Source of the DNA: Plantago major | Lineage: Eukaryota; Streptophyta; Magnoliopsida; Lamiales; Plantaginaceae | Reading direction: 5' to 3' | NCBI GenBank assembly: GCA_026545765.1 | Contig: CM048840.1 | Span: 22,262,765 to 22,326,764, forward strand | DNA length: 64,000 nucleotides | Shown: positions 45,179 to 58,272 of the stretch, in pieces | Layout of the letters: every line of letters starts with the position of its first letter | Position numbering within the stretch: position 1 is the first letter of the stretch | The notes under the pieces: generated by a model | Databases searched by the model: none | Told to the model about the DNA's origin: nothing | The model's input: the letters and a program-made list of their open reading frames with translations, nothing else | Made by a program: the position numbers and the translations under genes

Positions 45179-46228
45179 CACCAGCAACCTCAGCCCACAA
45201 GGATGCGTCCAGGAAAGGAGCCGCTGAAACCAGAACAACGCCAGGGGAAGTTTGATCCAAAGAAGGATCATGGAGATAAAGGTATTTACAGAGAAAGGAG
45301 TCCGCCAAGAAGATTCGCGGACTACACTCGCCTCAACAAACCAAGATCCGACATCTTGGCGACCATTGTTGAGAAGAAGCTGGATATCCAATGGCCGAAG
45401 CCATCTCATAATCGGAGGAACAAAAATACGAAAGGATATTGCAAGTTTCACAAGAGCCGAGGCCACGAGACCGATGACTGTATTCAATTGAAAACAGAGG
45501 TTGAACACCTAGTAAGAGAGAGCAAGCTGAAGGAGCACATCTATGCGGATGAGCCCTCCAGGCATGATAGAACGGAGCGAAGGAGGGAGGATAATGCTAT
45601 AGAACCACCACTCCATCCGCTAACCTTGCCACCTCCGCCAGTTAACCATCCGTCTCGCACGGACCGACACCCATACAGGTACGCTGATGACGTTGAAATG
45701 GAGAACGCTCCATACAGCGGAGTGATAAACACCATCGCAGGCGGACCAACTAGGGGCGATAGTAGGAACGCGAGAGAACGGACTGCTCAGAATCTCCGGA
45801 ACAATGACAGATCGTATGCTGCTCCAGCAATTCGAGGGACAAACGCCATATCCTTTGATGATAGTGAGATCCCTCCTCCTACGGCAGGAGGAGAAGACAT
45901 TGACGATCCGGATGTTCCGCTGGTGGTTTCTTTAACCATCGCAACTTACCGGGTAAACAAGATCCTGGTAGACACGGGGAGTTCCTCGAACATCATCTCC
46001 AAATCGGCAATAGATCAGATGAATCTGGGAAGAATCCGATATGAGAGAGTCAACACCTCCATATTAGGGTTCGGAGGAGGTACTGTCCGCCCTTTAGGAA
46101 GTGTCATATTTCACGTTTCACTTGGGACGCATCCTGCAAGAGTGACACAGCAAGTCCATTTTGTAGTGGTGGACCGAACTTTCGACTACAATGCTATCTT
46201 CGGTTGTCCGGGGCTCAATCAATTCTGA
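45172..46228 (+). pseudogene. gag C-terminus and protease of gypsy G1
   Basis: Contains a zinc-knuckle-like stretch YCKFHKSRGHETDDC followed by QLKTEVEHLV, then a proline-rich linker and the aspartic protease motif KILVDTGSSSNII. It ends at a TGA at 46226-46228 shortly after FGCPGLNQF. The N-terminal half of gag is absent. Confidence 0.88.
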
Positions 46229-46255
46229 GCTATACCTTCCACTATCCATAATAGG

Positions 46256-48938
46256 ATGAAATTCTCGACCCCGTGCGGAGTTGGAGAGAAGGTAGGGAAC
46301 ATCCGAGAAGCTTGGGAGTGCTATATTATGTCCACAAGGAAAGCATCTGCGCCTGTGTTGCCCGTAACGGTGACCCCTGACCCACCAGTTGTTCTTCCGG
46401 CTAAAAAGGAGAATCCGCATATTGGAGTAGGGAGCCAGAAGGAGAAGTTTCCTAAAACTGTACGAATCGAGCCTCATGAAACTCTCAAGGAAGTTGAGCT
46501 TGTTATTGGAAGCCCGGATAAGAAGACTAGAATCGGAACAGAGATGAATGCGGAGGTGGAAATGAAGCTTATTGCTTGTCTCTGAGATAACAGTGATGTG
46601 TTTGCTTGGAGTACCGTGACCTAAAGGGGATAGATCCGAGGATAACTGTTCACCGTCTGAACATGGATCCCTCGATTAAATACATCCGTCAAAAGAGAAA
46701 GGATTTCGGTCCGATCAAGGATGCCATCATATCCGCTGAAGTTGATCGACTCCTGAAAGCAGGGCATATCGAAGAGGTCCGTTATTCTGATTGGGTTTGC
46801 AACGTGGTTCTGGTAGAGAAATCGCCAGGCAAATGGCGGATGTGTAATGATTTCACAGGCTAAACAAGTTCTGCCCAAAAGATCCGTATCCTTTGCCACG
46901 GATAGATCAATTAGTTGACTCCACGCCCGGATGTGCGTTACTGAGTTTCATGGACGCATACCAAGGTTTTTACCAAATTTGGATGGCCAAGGAGGACATC
47001 AAGAAAACAGCTTTCTTCGCTGCAGGGGGAGTATACTGTTTCAAGGTGATGCCCTTCGAATTAAAAAATGTGGGGGCCACTTACCAACGACTGGTGAATC
47101 AGATGTTTAAGGAAGAAATTGGAAAAACCATGGAAGTGTATGTGGATGACATGCTCGTTAAGAGCAAAACTGAAGAACAACATGTGGATCATTTGAACAA
47201 GTGCTTTGCTATCCTTAGAAAGTACGGCATGAAACTGAATCCAGAAAAGTGCACCTTCGGAGTGAAAGGAGGAAAGTTCATCGGATACATGGTCACAGAG
47301 AGAGAAATAAGCGCGAATCCCGAGAAGATCAAGGCAATCCTAGATCTGCCGCATCCGAAGAACCTCAATGAGGTACAACAGCTTATTGGACGTCTTATGT
47401 CCTTAAGTCGCTTTATTTCGCGATCCGCGGAGAAGAACCTTACGTACTTCAAAATCCTCCGGAAAGGAGAGAGCTTTGAATGGACCGCGGAATGTTCTGA
47501 GGCTTTTGAAAATTTGAAAAAGTACCTCCATTCCCCTCCACTGCTCTCCAAACCCGTCGAAGGAGAACCACTCTACCTCTACCTCGCAATTACGGAAGAG
47601 GCAATGAGTCCCGTATTAGTACGGATTCAAGCTAATGATCACTTGCCAATCTACTATCTTAGTAAAGCCCTTGCTGGGGCGGAGACAAGATACGTGAAGA
47701 TTGAGAAATTTGCATATGCTTTGGTTTACACCGCAAGACGGTTAAAGCCATACTTCAAGTCTCATAAAATAGTGGTACTAACTGCGGAACCTTTGAAACA
47801 GGTCCTGGGAAAGCCCGATCAATCCGGACGACTCTCTAAGTGGGCGATCGAGCTGAGCGAATATGACATTTTCTATCAGGCTCCATCAGCCAAGAAGGCT
47901 CAAGTCGTCGCCAATTTCTTAGCGGAGTACCCTGAAGTGGATTCAGAGAAAGTCCCGGACAAACAGGCATTTGAATGCCTAATCACCAAGCAGATTGTCC
48001 GAAGCGGGCCAATGATCAACCCAGAAAATCTCGAGGATGCTCAGTTTATAAATCAGTCCCAGTCTGCATCATATGAGGAAACTCGGGTCAACCAAATGTT
48101 CCTTCTTGACGATATCACAAGGAGATCTGGTACTGACAACTCTGATCCGAATATCAAAGAGAAGGAGGAACAAAAGTTGGAATCTCGGGAGCTTACAGAA
48201 GATCTCCAAACCAAAAAACATCCCTCTGATGTTTGGACATTGGAAGTGGATGGTTCCTCCACTGGAAGAGTGGGAGGGATTGGAATCTATCTTAAAAGCC
48301 CTGATGGCGCGGAACTCGACTACGCGATATCCTTGAAATTCAAAGTCACCAATAATGAGGTTGAGTATGAAGCATTGTTAGTCGGGATACGTCTGGCCAA
48401 GTCCCTGCAGGTTCGAAAACTCAAGGCTTACACGGACTCACAGTTAGTTGAAGCCCAATTTTCAGGAACTTTTGCCACAAAAGGTCCTTCAATGATCAAG
48501 TATCTTGAACTACTCAAGCAAGAAGTCAGCCTCTTTGAGGAGTTTACCCTTGAGAAGTTTGACAGGGCCTGGAACGAAAGAGCGGACGCTCTGGAAAAAT
48601 ACGCATCCGCAACAGCTTCTCTAGACACGAGGAGAGTAATCCTACTCACTATTACTGACTCATCCGTCATGAGTCCCAACCCAACCGTCATGATAACTGA
48701 TACGGGAAGAAATTGGATGACCGACATCTTTAGTTATCTCAAAGACGGGTCACTACCAGCTGATCCGAAGGAGTCAAGGAGGATGCAGTGCCGAGCGAAC
48801 AGATACTTTATACTGGGAGAAGATTTGTACAAGAGATCTTTTGCTGGGACTCATTTGAGGTGTTTGGGACCGCAAGAAGCAAAGACTGTGCTGGAAGAAA
48901 TTCACAGCGGAAGCTGCGGAAGTCATTCCGGGCGATGA
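46256..48938 (+). pseudogene. Reverse transcriptase and two RNase H domains of gypsy G1
   Basis: 46256-46585 is the linker to reverse transcriptase and ends at a TGA. 46606-46863 holds the RT start (KWRMCNDFTG), and a one-base frameshift follows. 46893-48938 has RT with EVYVDDMLVKS, the first RNase H, and from about 48220 a second RNase H (WTLEVDGSSTGRVGGIGI, VEYEALLVGIRLA). The stop TGA at 48936 falls before the integrase zinc finger. Confidence 0.9.
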
Positions 48939-49940
48939 ACTCTTGCTCAGAAAATCATTCGACAAGGCTACTACTGGCCTACCGTTGATAAGGATTCCGC
49001 CAGCTATGCCCGGAGATGCCCTGATTGCCAATATTATGCGAATATTCCCCATCGTCCGACACATCCGATGATTCCGTCCATCATAGCATGTCCGTTTGAT
49101 CAGTGGGGCATCGGTATTGTCGGACCGTTCCAAAGGGGCACTCAACAGAAGAAATTCCTAATTGTGGCCGTGGAATATTTCACCAAGTGGGTAGAAGCTG
49201 AAGCCGTGGCAACCATTACGGAAAGTCGAGTGCGGACCTTCATTTGGAAAAACATCATTTGTCGCTTTAGCCTACCCAAAGTTCTTGTCTCGGACAATGG
49301 CGCCCAATTTTCAGGCAACAGGCACAAGGAATGGTTGGCGTCCTTCCAGATTGAACAACGTTTCACATCTGTTGGATATCCACAAGCTAATGGACAAGCT
49401 GAGTCCACGAACAAGAAAATTGTTAAGATCATGGAAAAACGACTGAGAACTTCTCAAGAAAGTTGGGCAAATGATCTGGATGGCGTACTGTGGGCTCATC
49501 GCACCACTGCACGGACCGCGACTAGAGAAACTCCATTTTCCTTGGTTTATGGCTCAGAAGCATTGATACCAGCAAAAATTGCTGTCGAGACTATGAGGGT
49601 CCAAGAGTTCGATGATTCCGCCAATCGTGAAGCTCAGATATTCGATCTAGACATGTTGGAACAGAAAAGAACTGAAGCACTGGCTAATATCCACAGGTAC
49701 CAAACAACTGCTGCTCGAGCCTATAACAGCAATGTTCGAGCAAAAAACTTCCAGGTCGGAGACCTAGTGCTTCGCCGGGCTGACATTTTGAGCAATGTTG
49801 GAAAACTCAAGCCTAAATGGGAAGGACCTTACAAGATTGTCGGTGCAAGAGTGAACGGGAGTTACGAATTGGAAGATGAGTACGGACATCCACTCAAGCG
49901 TACAAGGAATGCTAGGAACCTTCAAAAGTTTTACGCATAA
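48939..49940 (+). pseudogene. Integrase of gypsy G1
   Basis: After the TGA the same frame continues with TLAQKIIRQGYYWPTV and CPDCQYY (part of the HHCC zinc motif). The integrase core follows (FTKWVEAEAV, VSDNGAQF, QANGQAESTNK with the conserved Asp, Asp and Glu) and a C-terminal GDLVLRRADI and WEGPYKIV. The stop is at 49938. Apart from the one nonsense codon upstream, the core is intact. Confidence 0.9.
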
Positions 49941-50164
49941 TGATGATTGAGCGGACCCTTATCCATCATTTGGATATTTTGGGCTAAACTATCTATTATA
50001 CGGAACTCCGTCAGTTCTGTTTTTGTTAAGCCTTTTGTCGTTGGCCATGTAGCCCACAAGTTGTAACTGAATTTCCGGCAAATCAATACAACTTTTACCT
50101 TTCAATTCGTAAATTCGAAGTTTAGCGTTCACGGTGACAAGAAAAGTCAAGCAATGAATTTTAT

Positions 50165-50326
50165 TCATATATGAGACAAAGTATACATAACACTGTCTTT
50201 GCAGTCTACAAATCTCGGATCTTTATCCGGACCTACAAGATATGATACATAATCTATAGAGAAAGTCTCTAGAGATACGTCATCTCCCGTCGAGACTATT
50301 CCTCCGTCAGGAAAAGCTTTTTCCAT
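50165..50326 (-). CDS. Small antisense ORF in gypsy G1 spacer
   Basis: The minus strand has a 53-codon ORF starting MEKAFPDGGIVSTG and ending LSHI. An acceptor-like TGTGCAG lies 40-50 bases upstream, so it may be a last exon. No family recognised. It is listed because it is one of three antisense coding-like units in a row here. Confidence 0.3.
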   Translation of the reverse strand: MEKAFPDGGIVSTGDDVSLETFSIDYVSYLVGPDKDPRFVDCKDSVMYTLSHI

Positions 50327-51130
50327 ATCAATCGGAAAGTATAGTTTCCGTGGAAACCAGGAACTTGATCTACCTGCACATGGAAAAATGGTTAGACATG
50401 ATAGAATCTTTCATGATATCACCATACCATGGTGATATAGATCCAGTGTCTGGGAAGAACAAAGTACCAACAAACAATGGTATATACAAGTCGAAACGAC
50501 TAGATCTCTGCCTAACCGTCTTTAGAGACTCCAACTCTCTTGAAATTAGGAGACTGTTACCAATTCAAGAGAGATTCGAGCCACTAAAGTAGGATTGGAA
50601 GAAAGGAGTAGAGGTCCGGCTTTAATGGTTTACTTTGAGCAACCTATCATCCAAGATCACCTTTCCTAGAAAAGAGACAGGAGTCCTAAAAGGCAGACAA
50701 TCCAAAACGGCGGAGATAGAAAAAGAAGAAGTTGGGATCAGTTTTTACGGTTTTGGTACTTGGGTCGTGTCTTTTTATAGAGCACTCCAACCAATCAGCG
50801 TCCGCCACGCCAACAGATTGACGTCAGCAATGGGCTTGAGTCACCCGTTTGGGCAGAACAGTCTTGGATTGATTGGGCTTACCCTACCTGATCCAGGCAG
50901 CAAGCCCATTAACCACGTCCGAATTTGTACTGGCTGGTCATCTTACAAGGACATTCACAGGAATATAATCCGACAAAGTAAGGATAAGAAAAAGGTGACG
51001 ATCTCATCTATTAACGGCAATCCGAATTTTATTTGAAAATCATCCGAGCATATAAACACGGAGAGTAAAATTTGCCAAGGTCCGAGCTATTACATACTTA
51101 TTTCTACGGGGCATACCCCACCTTGTCCGT

Positions 51131-51453
51131 TCAGTGGATGTCCGAGGTTGAGCCTTGAGATTCTAGGCCACCGCCTTGAACCCGACGAACTTGCTGTTGC
51201 ATTCGGATCCTCCTACGGATCATCTTCAGCGTTCGCTCTCTCTCTTCTTCGGCTCGCCTCCTGGCCACCACCGGACACAGAGGGGGATCGCCTTCTGGAT
51301 CAAGAACAATTGAGTCATCCGCTGTACCTTTACCAAGGTAAATCGGAGGGTGCATGTTCCAAAGTCGAAGTTCTCCAAGTCGGGTAGCACCGCGCTTGCA
51401 TTAAGGTGAAGTTTTCTAGCTTGGACTGATTTTTCTCGAGCAGATTCCGACAT
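51131..51453 (-). pseudogene. Antisense ORF in gypsy G1 spacer
   Basis: Starts MSESAREKSVQARKLHL at 51453. A frameshift near 51350 moves to the frame PPIYLGKGTADDSIVLDPEG, which ends with a basic coiled-coil stretch (RRRAEEERERTLKMIRRRI) and a stop at 51131. A TATA box stands about 100 bp upstream on the same strand. Function unknown. Confidence 0.5.
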
Positions 51454-51555
51454 CCTGAAGAAATCTGACTTTTTCGAAGAATAAGATTCCAGAAAAAAAA
51501 AAAAGGAGAGATTGAAGAAGGGTAAAGCAGTGAGAAGGGAAAAAATTACCATGCC

Positions 51556-51565
51556 CTTATTTATA
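51556..51565 (-). promoter_or_regulatory. TATA box of antisense ORF
   Basis: The minus strand reads TATAAATAAG about 100 bp before the start codon at 51453. A second minus-strand TATAAAAAG lies near 50767-50775, upstream of the small ORF. Confidence 0.5.
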
Positions 51566-52008
51566 GGAACGACGAATCTTTACGATCAAGCCACGTGTCC
51601 ATCATCAGACGGCTCGGAAGATGAAAGGACGCGGTAATAATGATAATTCCACTGCTTCACCTTCCTCCTTCTAGAAGATTACGTATCCCCACAAAGTAAT
51701 CTGGTATAATAAAGACGAACGGTCCAAGGTTCAGAAAGACAATTGTTCGATTACCTTACAATCAGACGTCATTCAGAGCGATACGTGTTTGTAAGAGACG
51801 TATTTATGATAACTCAGCATATGAACGACGAATAGAAGGAAGTAAAGAGGAAAGCAAGTAATGATTTAAAATGCGGAAAGCATTGCTCCGCAGATAGTTA
51901 CTACGAATGAAAGAGAGTAAATATTGTACATGGCAACATTCCGTGCCATCAAAAGATCACAATTCTGAATATTACAGACTTCTCACGGGGCATACCCGGG
52001 ACTTCTCA

Positions 52009-53976
52009 CTAGGGGGCAAGTTGGCTCGGACCAACTTCTTCGGCTTGAGGCGGATTGGCGGAAGACGGGTTGGCAGTGGCACGTGCTGCAAGGGATTCAC
52101 CAATTCCGAACAGGTTGAAATCCGTGTCATGGCCAACGACCCGAGCAGGCATAAAGTACCAGTCCGTTAGGAAAGCCCTGTAATTATCAAAAGGTACGAA
52201 ACATACCTTTCTGAGGGCATCCAGGACACACTTCGGGAGAAAGGGTCCGCCGTTACTGATGTCAATCTCACCTTCCTCGGTGACCACCTCCGCAAATTCA
52301 CACGCGGCCAACCGTTCATTCAGCACATTGTCAACAGGGACCTCCACTCCATTAGCATCCGAGGAAGGAATCAATCCTTCCGCCTTCCAGTCGAAGTTCT
52401 GCGGAAGTATTCCCTTGGACTGTAATTGGCCGATAGTGGATGAAAACCCATCCAAGCGAGAAGCGTCGGACTTGTTAGCCATGAAAAACTTGAAGGAGTC
52501 CGACTTCATAAAGTCTCGGGCAGCTTCAAAGCGGGCAAATTGGAGGTCCTCGAGGAGGATATCCTTTGAGTCCAGGAAGGCCTTCATCGAACTACTGATA
52601 AAATTCTCCTGCCAATCCAAGTCTGATTTTATCTCCTCCCAGCTGGTCTTCAACTTGTTGATGAGTGTATCCTTCTCCTTTAGTTGAGCATCCGCCCGCT
52701 TCACCTTCTCCGCCTCATCCGCGGATGCGGCCATGGCCTTGTGAAGCTCCTCTTCAATGGTGGCCCGCTCACTAGCCTTCCACTGCATGGCCCTGACGAA
52801 ACATCCGAGCTGCAAGAAATCCACACAAATATAAGTTATATTTCTATCATACTAAGAACACGGCAAGGAAAACATAAACAAGTTACTTACCCGCTGGTAT
52901 AGCTCATGGAACTCTCCAACCCGCTCGACCTCAGGGAGTCCGCGAGCCTGCTCATATTCAGCATCGAGAGAAGCTTGGTCGGAGGGCAGGACAGCGGACA
53001 GTTGCTGCCTCTTAGCTGCAAGAGAAGCATCTGAGGTTGCTCCCCTCTTCCTCCCCGAGGTTATGGCATCTCGCATCAACACCTCCCGCTGAGGTGCGGA
53101 TGCAGCGGAAGCTGGTGGCCTGGAGGCAGTGGTGCCGCGAGTCGCAGGGCCTTTGCCCTTGTCGGGCACCACCAAGGCCTGCGGATCATCTCCAGCCTTG
53201 TTCCGCCTCTCCTCCTCCGCAGCGAACACTGCCGCGTTTTTTGGGTCCGCCATAGGGAGACCCGCGGATGTATTGATGATTTTGGTCCTCTGGCCAGTGG
53301 CGACTTCCAAGGCCTGCTACTCCCTCTGCTGTCTCTTCTTCTCACGGAGTGTCGACATAATATAATCGAACTAGTGAGCTACATAACAAAATAAACGTAT
53401 CAGCCACGAACACATAACAGGAGAACGACAGGAATCTCGGAAATGAAAAATTCACAACAGGGCATTCAAGACACCGGAAAGCATAAATCCTAAGTTAAGG
53501 ATCCTTACTGAAGTCGGTCTTTCCCCCAACTTCCACGGCGTCAGTCAGTCCGCACAAGTAGGGCAGCGGCTGACAGATCAGTCCGTGGAACGGATACGTA
53601 GGTGGATCGTTCTTCTTATGGATCTCCGCCACCCACGGAGCCACATTCTTCGGAAGGGGGCGTCAGTCCGGGATGCTCTCCCTTAAGAACTTTTTTGGCA
53701 GCCCCCACTGCTCTCGCCTCCTCGCGGACATCCCAGGTTTCAGGGCCATCCGCACAAAAGGAAGAAATGGAGTTGGAAATGAAGTTGTAGGGTTTTCTAG
53801 CTACAAAAGTATAAAACAGGGGATTCCCCGGACTAAAAGTAACGTGGAAGAGCTGCCTAAAGTTCTCAAAATTCACTGGCTGCCCCTTCTTTTTACAAAA
53901 AATGACGAAACAAATGAGGTTACCCAAAGACTTTGGGATAACCTGACTCGGACCGATCCCGATGTGGTTTAGGATA
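52009..53976 (-). pseudogene. Large antisense gene of gypsy G1 (Tat aORF type)
   Basis: Minus-strand exons: 53976-53527 (SQVIPKSLGNLICFVIFCKK, then an aromatic-rich conserved region, with a frameshift near 53655), 53345-52891 (charged, Ala/Pro-rich linker, with one TAG near 53318) and 52809-52009 (long coiled coil, then LTDWYFMPARVVGHDTDF and an acidic tail). The 81-bp GT-AG intron 52890-52810 joins YQR to LGCFVR in frame. Such antisense ORFs are known from Tat-clade gypsy elements; their role is unknown. The 5' part is cut off by Sirevirus S2 at about 53976. Confidence 0.7.
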
Positions 53977-53978
53977 TG

Positions 53979-55667
53979 TGTTAGATATTTTGTTAAGAAT
54001 ATCTGTTTAGATTTTGTTCAGCAACATGATGAATTATCTTAGTCTCAGAAAGGTGATTAGTACTCTTGGTTCACTTGAACATTGTAAAAGAGGAAACCCA
54101 CTAAGTATGTTAGTCTAGCTAATCTTGTATAGGATGTTAGGTCTCGAAATGTAATTTTTATTTTATGAAGAGAAGACCAAGAAGAAGACATCCAAGCAGA
54201 AAGCTCAACATCAATTGAAGACTTGAAGAAAACTGCACAAGATTACTGAATCTGTTGTTCAGATATCTTAGCCAGATATCTTGTAGACACGAACAGTTTC
54301 AAACAAACTGTGTCACAAGAGATATCTGAGAAATAAGATACATATCTGAAAACAAGGAAAGTGTCCACAGATATCTATTCTCAGATACCTTGAGCGTTAA
54401 CCACGTTTCTGAAAGAGAAATATATATTGCAAACAAAGTTGTTTCAATAAATACAAGTGGTATCTGAAGAATGAAGATAAGGACGTGCAAAGAATCAGAT
54501 AACACTAGTCTCTGATATAAAGCATAGTTCCGTTGACACTACAGGACAAAAGTATAGTACAATGCATTTAATGCAGACGGAGATGTGCGAATAAAAGCAG
54601 CGGCTTCGAGAAGAAGACAAAATCACTTTCTGATTATACACAGATATCGATAGTTTGAATTTGAGCCTAACGGATACTATTCAAACGGCACTCAAATTCA
54701 TCTATAAATATCAACACTTAGACAGCTTGAGAAGATACACGGAACACACAACTCAGAACACAAGACCTTGAACTGCATACGATATCTGATTATCTTACTC
54801 TCTCAAAGCATCTTACTTATTATCAAAGCTTTACATTGCGACTAAAGCTTATGATCTTGAGTAAACATGAAGTTCTAAGTGTCACGATCCTAAACAAGCA
54901 AAGCTATCGTGAAGGAGTTGAATCAAAAGATCAACTATAAAGATTCATTCTTAAGCAGATATCATAAGACTTAATGGTCAAAAATCGAACAAGATACCAT
55001 ACTGGTAAAGTGTATTAAGTAACTTAGTTCACAAGAGCTATCGATTAAGCGAAAAGTTATTAAGGCGCTCATCCGACAACTCAAACCTAAACCAACACCA
55101 TAATGGCGTGGAGTGCGGAAGTACTTAGTTTGAAAAATCGGGAATAACTCCAAGGTTCTAGGAGTATAGGAAGTACTTGATTTGGGAAACTAAGGAATAA
55201 CTCAAGGTTATTGAGTATAGGAAGTACTTAGCTTGGGAAGCTAGGAATAACTCAAAAGGTTTACGATGCGGGAAGTACTTGTGAAAGCCGGGAACAACTC
55301 GGGGGAACATTTGGTTGGGAACCAATTGTTTAAGAATCTTAGAATAGGATTATTGTAAGGAAATCTCAATTATCATTCTAGTGAATTCTAGGTCTCTAAT
55401 AGACCGAAGTGGATTAGTTGGAGGATTACGCCACCTCCAGATACCACTATACTTGCTGTGTCATTTACGTTTCTGTATTTATACTTCAGCAACACACACA
55501 CACTTATTAACTGTTTTTGCACTTATCTTTATTAAGTCTTCCGCTTTTCGATTCTAAGTATCGGATATCTATTCGAATATCGAGAAACATTTGTTATCGA
55601 CAAAAGTTTTAAAAGACTATTCACCCGCCCCCCCTCAGTCGTTTACTTTGCTTTATGTGGACCAACA
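53979..55667 (+). repeat. 5' LTR of Sirevirus S2
   Basis: Ends GGACCAACA directly before the primer site. The start TGTTAGATATTTTG was placed by comparison with S1; TG two bases earlier (53977) is possible. Confidence 0.8.
54703..54710 (+). promoter_or_regulatory. TATA box in LTR of S2
   Basis: TATAAATA at a position equivalent to the box in the S1 LTR, followed by the likely transcription start region. Confidence 0.55.
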
Positions 55668-55669
55668 AG

Positions 55670-55687
55670 TGGTATCAGAGCAGGAGG
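55670..55687 (+). other. Primer-binding site of S2 (initiator tRNA-Met type)
   Basis: TGGTATCAGAGCAGGAGG starts two bases after the LTR, identical to that of S1. Confidence 0.9.
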
Positions 55688-55784
55688 TTCACCAGCCTTC
55701 TGCACTGAACCTAGATCCCCAGATAGGTGAAGGAACTTTGTCCACTTTTGAGGACTATTTAATTTGTGTGTTAAGTGTGCAGGT

Positions 55785-58254
55785 ATGTCTCTGAGTGATG
55801 CACCAGTTCTCAAACCAGAGAACTACGAGAAATGGAAGAATAACATGATGCTCCACCTTGAAGCCATAAGTGACGAGATGATCGAAGTAATAAAGAATGG
55901 CCCAATAGTCATTCAACAACTTAAGCAAGTCATGGAGGTTTCGAGTGGAAGAGACAGAGATCAAAGCGAAGGATCTTCACAAGCAGATCGTCAACTAGTG
56001 GAAGATCTACTGGTCAAGTTATTTACGAACCAAAGCCAGAGAACTCTGGACATCGGAAGATGCCAAGAGGAATCGTTTGGATGGTCAAGCTCGTAACATC
56101 ATCATCAGATCGACACCAGAGCACATACGATTAAAGCGTAGGGTGCTAAACGGCGAAAGTTGCACGACAACCGATTGAAGAAATCATGCGGGCGAGAAAA
56201 CCAAGGAAAACAAGTTCAAGTTCTAAAGTTGAAATTTCAATATTTCAAACAAGGTCCCACTGAAACTCGGAAGAACTTGATTTCGGGTTTACCACTCTCA
56301 TGAGTGATATGGCGACTTGGGGAAAGCAATAGATACTCTCGATGCGAGAAGATTAAGACTATTGTCAAGTCTTAACCACTGGGGAGCATACTAAATTCTT
56401 TTATTTTAACCAAGGTATGCCAAATATCACTCAATGGAACTTTCTCTCATCTTGCTCTTTTTGACTATGAGACAACTCGGAGAGAACAAACAAGCGAAAA
56501 GTTGCGAATGTTGCTCTAGTTACTCAAGGAACTTACGAAAGAAGAAAAGCAAGGAGGAGGCGAGGATGCTCCTGCCAAAGCAAATGAGTAAATTTGTCGT
56601 CGAGAAATTGAGAGAAGAAAAGCCAAAGAGAAGCTGAAAAAGCATCTAGGCTCAAACTATCACCAGTATAAAAATATGCAAAGCTCGCTGAACAAGCCCA
56701 TTTCGAAAGCATCATGTCTTGAGGAAGCGAAATTGGAAGCGATATCATTTCTATTGTCGAAACACAGCCACTTCAAGAAGGATTGTCCGCCTCAACAAAC
56801 TAAGGACAGACAAGAAAAATAGAAGAATCTTCGAAGAAGCCGTAAAGCTTTGTTAATCAAGAAAGAAAGAAAATCAAATTCAACTGGATGCTCTAGGCGT
56901 TGAGATGATTACGAAGATGACAATTCAGATGATTCAACCTACCATCACCGAATTATGTGGAGTTACTCATGATATAATCGACTTGACCTCAAGAAGAATG
57001 AAATGTGTGGAGTTCTTTGAAATTGGACGGACGGACATCTCCAACATAGAAAAGCATCTTATGGTGATGAGGTAACACATACTTCTTGCTACACTTATGA
57101 AAGTGATGAAGAGGAAATAAAAATCTAGAAAATCTCGGGAAAGAACTTGACATCTATGAAAGAGAATTTCTAATGATTCGAGCTAGAGCGAAAACCTTGA
57201 AGAAAAAGAATTCTCTTGAAAAGGAAAATTCTCAATTAGTTAAAGAATCGAGAGAAAGGATCTGAAAATGCATTTCTCAAAGCTCGGATATCTGAGGCGA
57301 AAAGTCACATGAAGAAGCAATGGTGAGTTCTGAAAGAATTATGAAAATCTTCTTTCTGAAAACAAGGAACTCAAGAAGAAAGAACTATCTTTTCAATCCT
57401 ATGCCAAAGCTAGTGACACTCTTACTGAAGTACAATCTTACTTAAGAGATCCTTCAGAAAAGAAAGGACTTGGGCTGAATACACAAACAGATTGTTCTAT
57501 CACTCTGAATAAGAGTAAGGAGAAAAGGACATTTGTAAGTACTTGCAAGACAGTTCCCATGCAATCTATAGTATCGGTGAAAAGACAAAGATTGTTGACA
57601 AAGGAAAGGCAGTTGCGACTAGACCTTTGTGGGAAAAACAAGTCAAAAACAAAACTGTTGGGTACGTCTCTGAAAAAGAAACACAACACTGAAAAGTGTA
57701 AACATCCACAGTGCTATGTCTCTCAAAAAGGTAGAATTGTAGGAGCTGGCAAATTCTCCCATGTCACTTTTTCTGGAAAGAAATTGGATCAACCAGAGAC
57801 TAGCAAAGCTGCTGAGAAAAGATCTCAGATAGCTTCAAGTGCTCGAAACGGCATTGGCTACAAAGGCATCGGAAAACAACTTGCTCATGAGTACAAGCAG
57901 GAGCAAGAACGATGGCTGAAAGCTAGAATTGCTCAAAGCAATTATCAGAAGTGGAAGTTAAATCAAGCCACTGAAAATCTGAATGCCAGGGCTAGAAGAA
58001 ATCTGGCAAGGAAGGCTAAGTTTGCTGAAAAGCAAACTCAGAAACCTGACAGGTATCTGAAAGCATCATATGGAGCATCTAGGAACACACCAAGGAAGAA
58101 AATAATTCTTACTAATGATAACTTTCATTCAAAAAGAATTCCTCCTTACGTTCCTGTCAGACAAAAGCATATTTCGAAGAAATTCATTCAAAAATGGATT
58201 CCTACTGGAAGAACTTTTGATTCTGACGGTTCCATCAAAGATATGAGAACCTAA
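55785..58254 (+). pseudogene. gag of Sirevirus S2 (broken)
   Basis: Starts MSLSDAPVLKPENYEKWKNN at 55785 and is open to 56096, then degenerates through many indels to about 57550. At the zinc knuckle (about 56750-56800) a one-base loss relative to S1 (TGTCAG to TGTCG) shifts the frame between the first and last metal ligands. 57559-58254 is open again and encodes the basic tail (ARNGIGYKGIGKQLAHEY, ending SIKDMRT). The clustering of damage in the first two thirds is striking. Confidence 0.85.
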
Positions 58255-58272
58255 TCTCCTGTTTCCTGTTGT

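Larger units (their letters stand above)
45172..53976 (+). mobile_element. Tat-lineage Ty3/gypsy retrotransposon G1 (5'- and 3'-truncated)
   Basis: The 5' LTR and the gag N-terminus are missing; the element starts abruptly in the gag C-terminal part. Pol has protease, reverse transcriptase, the usual RNase H, a second RNase H and integrase. The extra RNase H and the long region with antisense ORFs downstream of pol are hallmarks of the plant Tat clade (Retand/Ogre relatives). Sirevirus S2 is inserted at the 3' side, so the 3' LTR is not in view. Confidence 0.88.

Noticed and set aside
50350..51036. Plus-strand ORFs in the gypsy spacer
   Set aside because: They overlap minus-strand units with better coding character and show no recognisable family.
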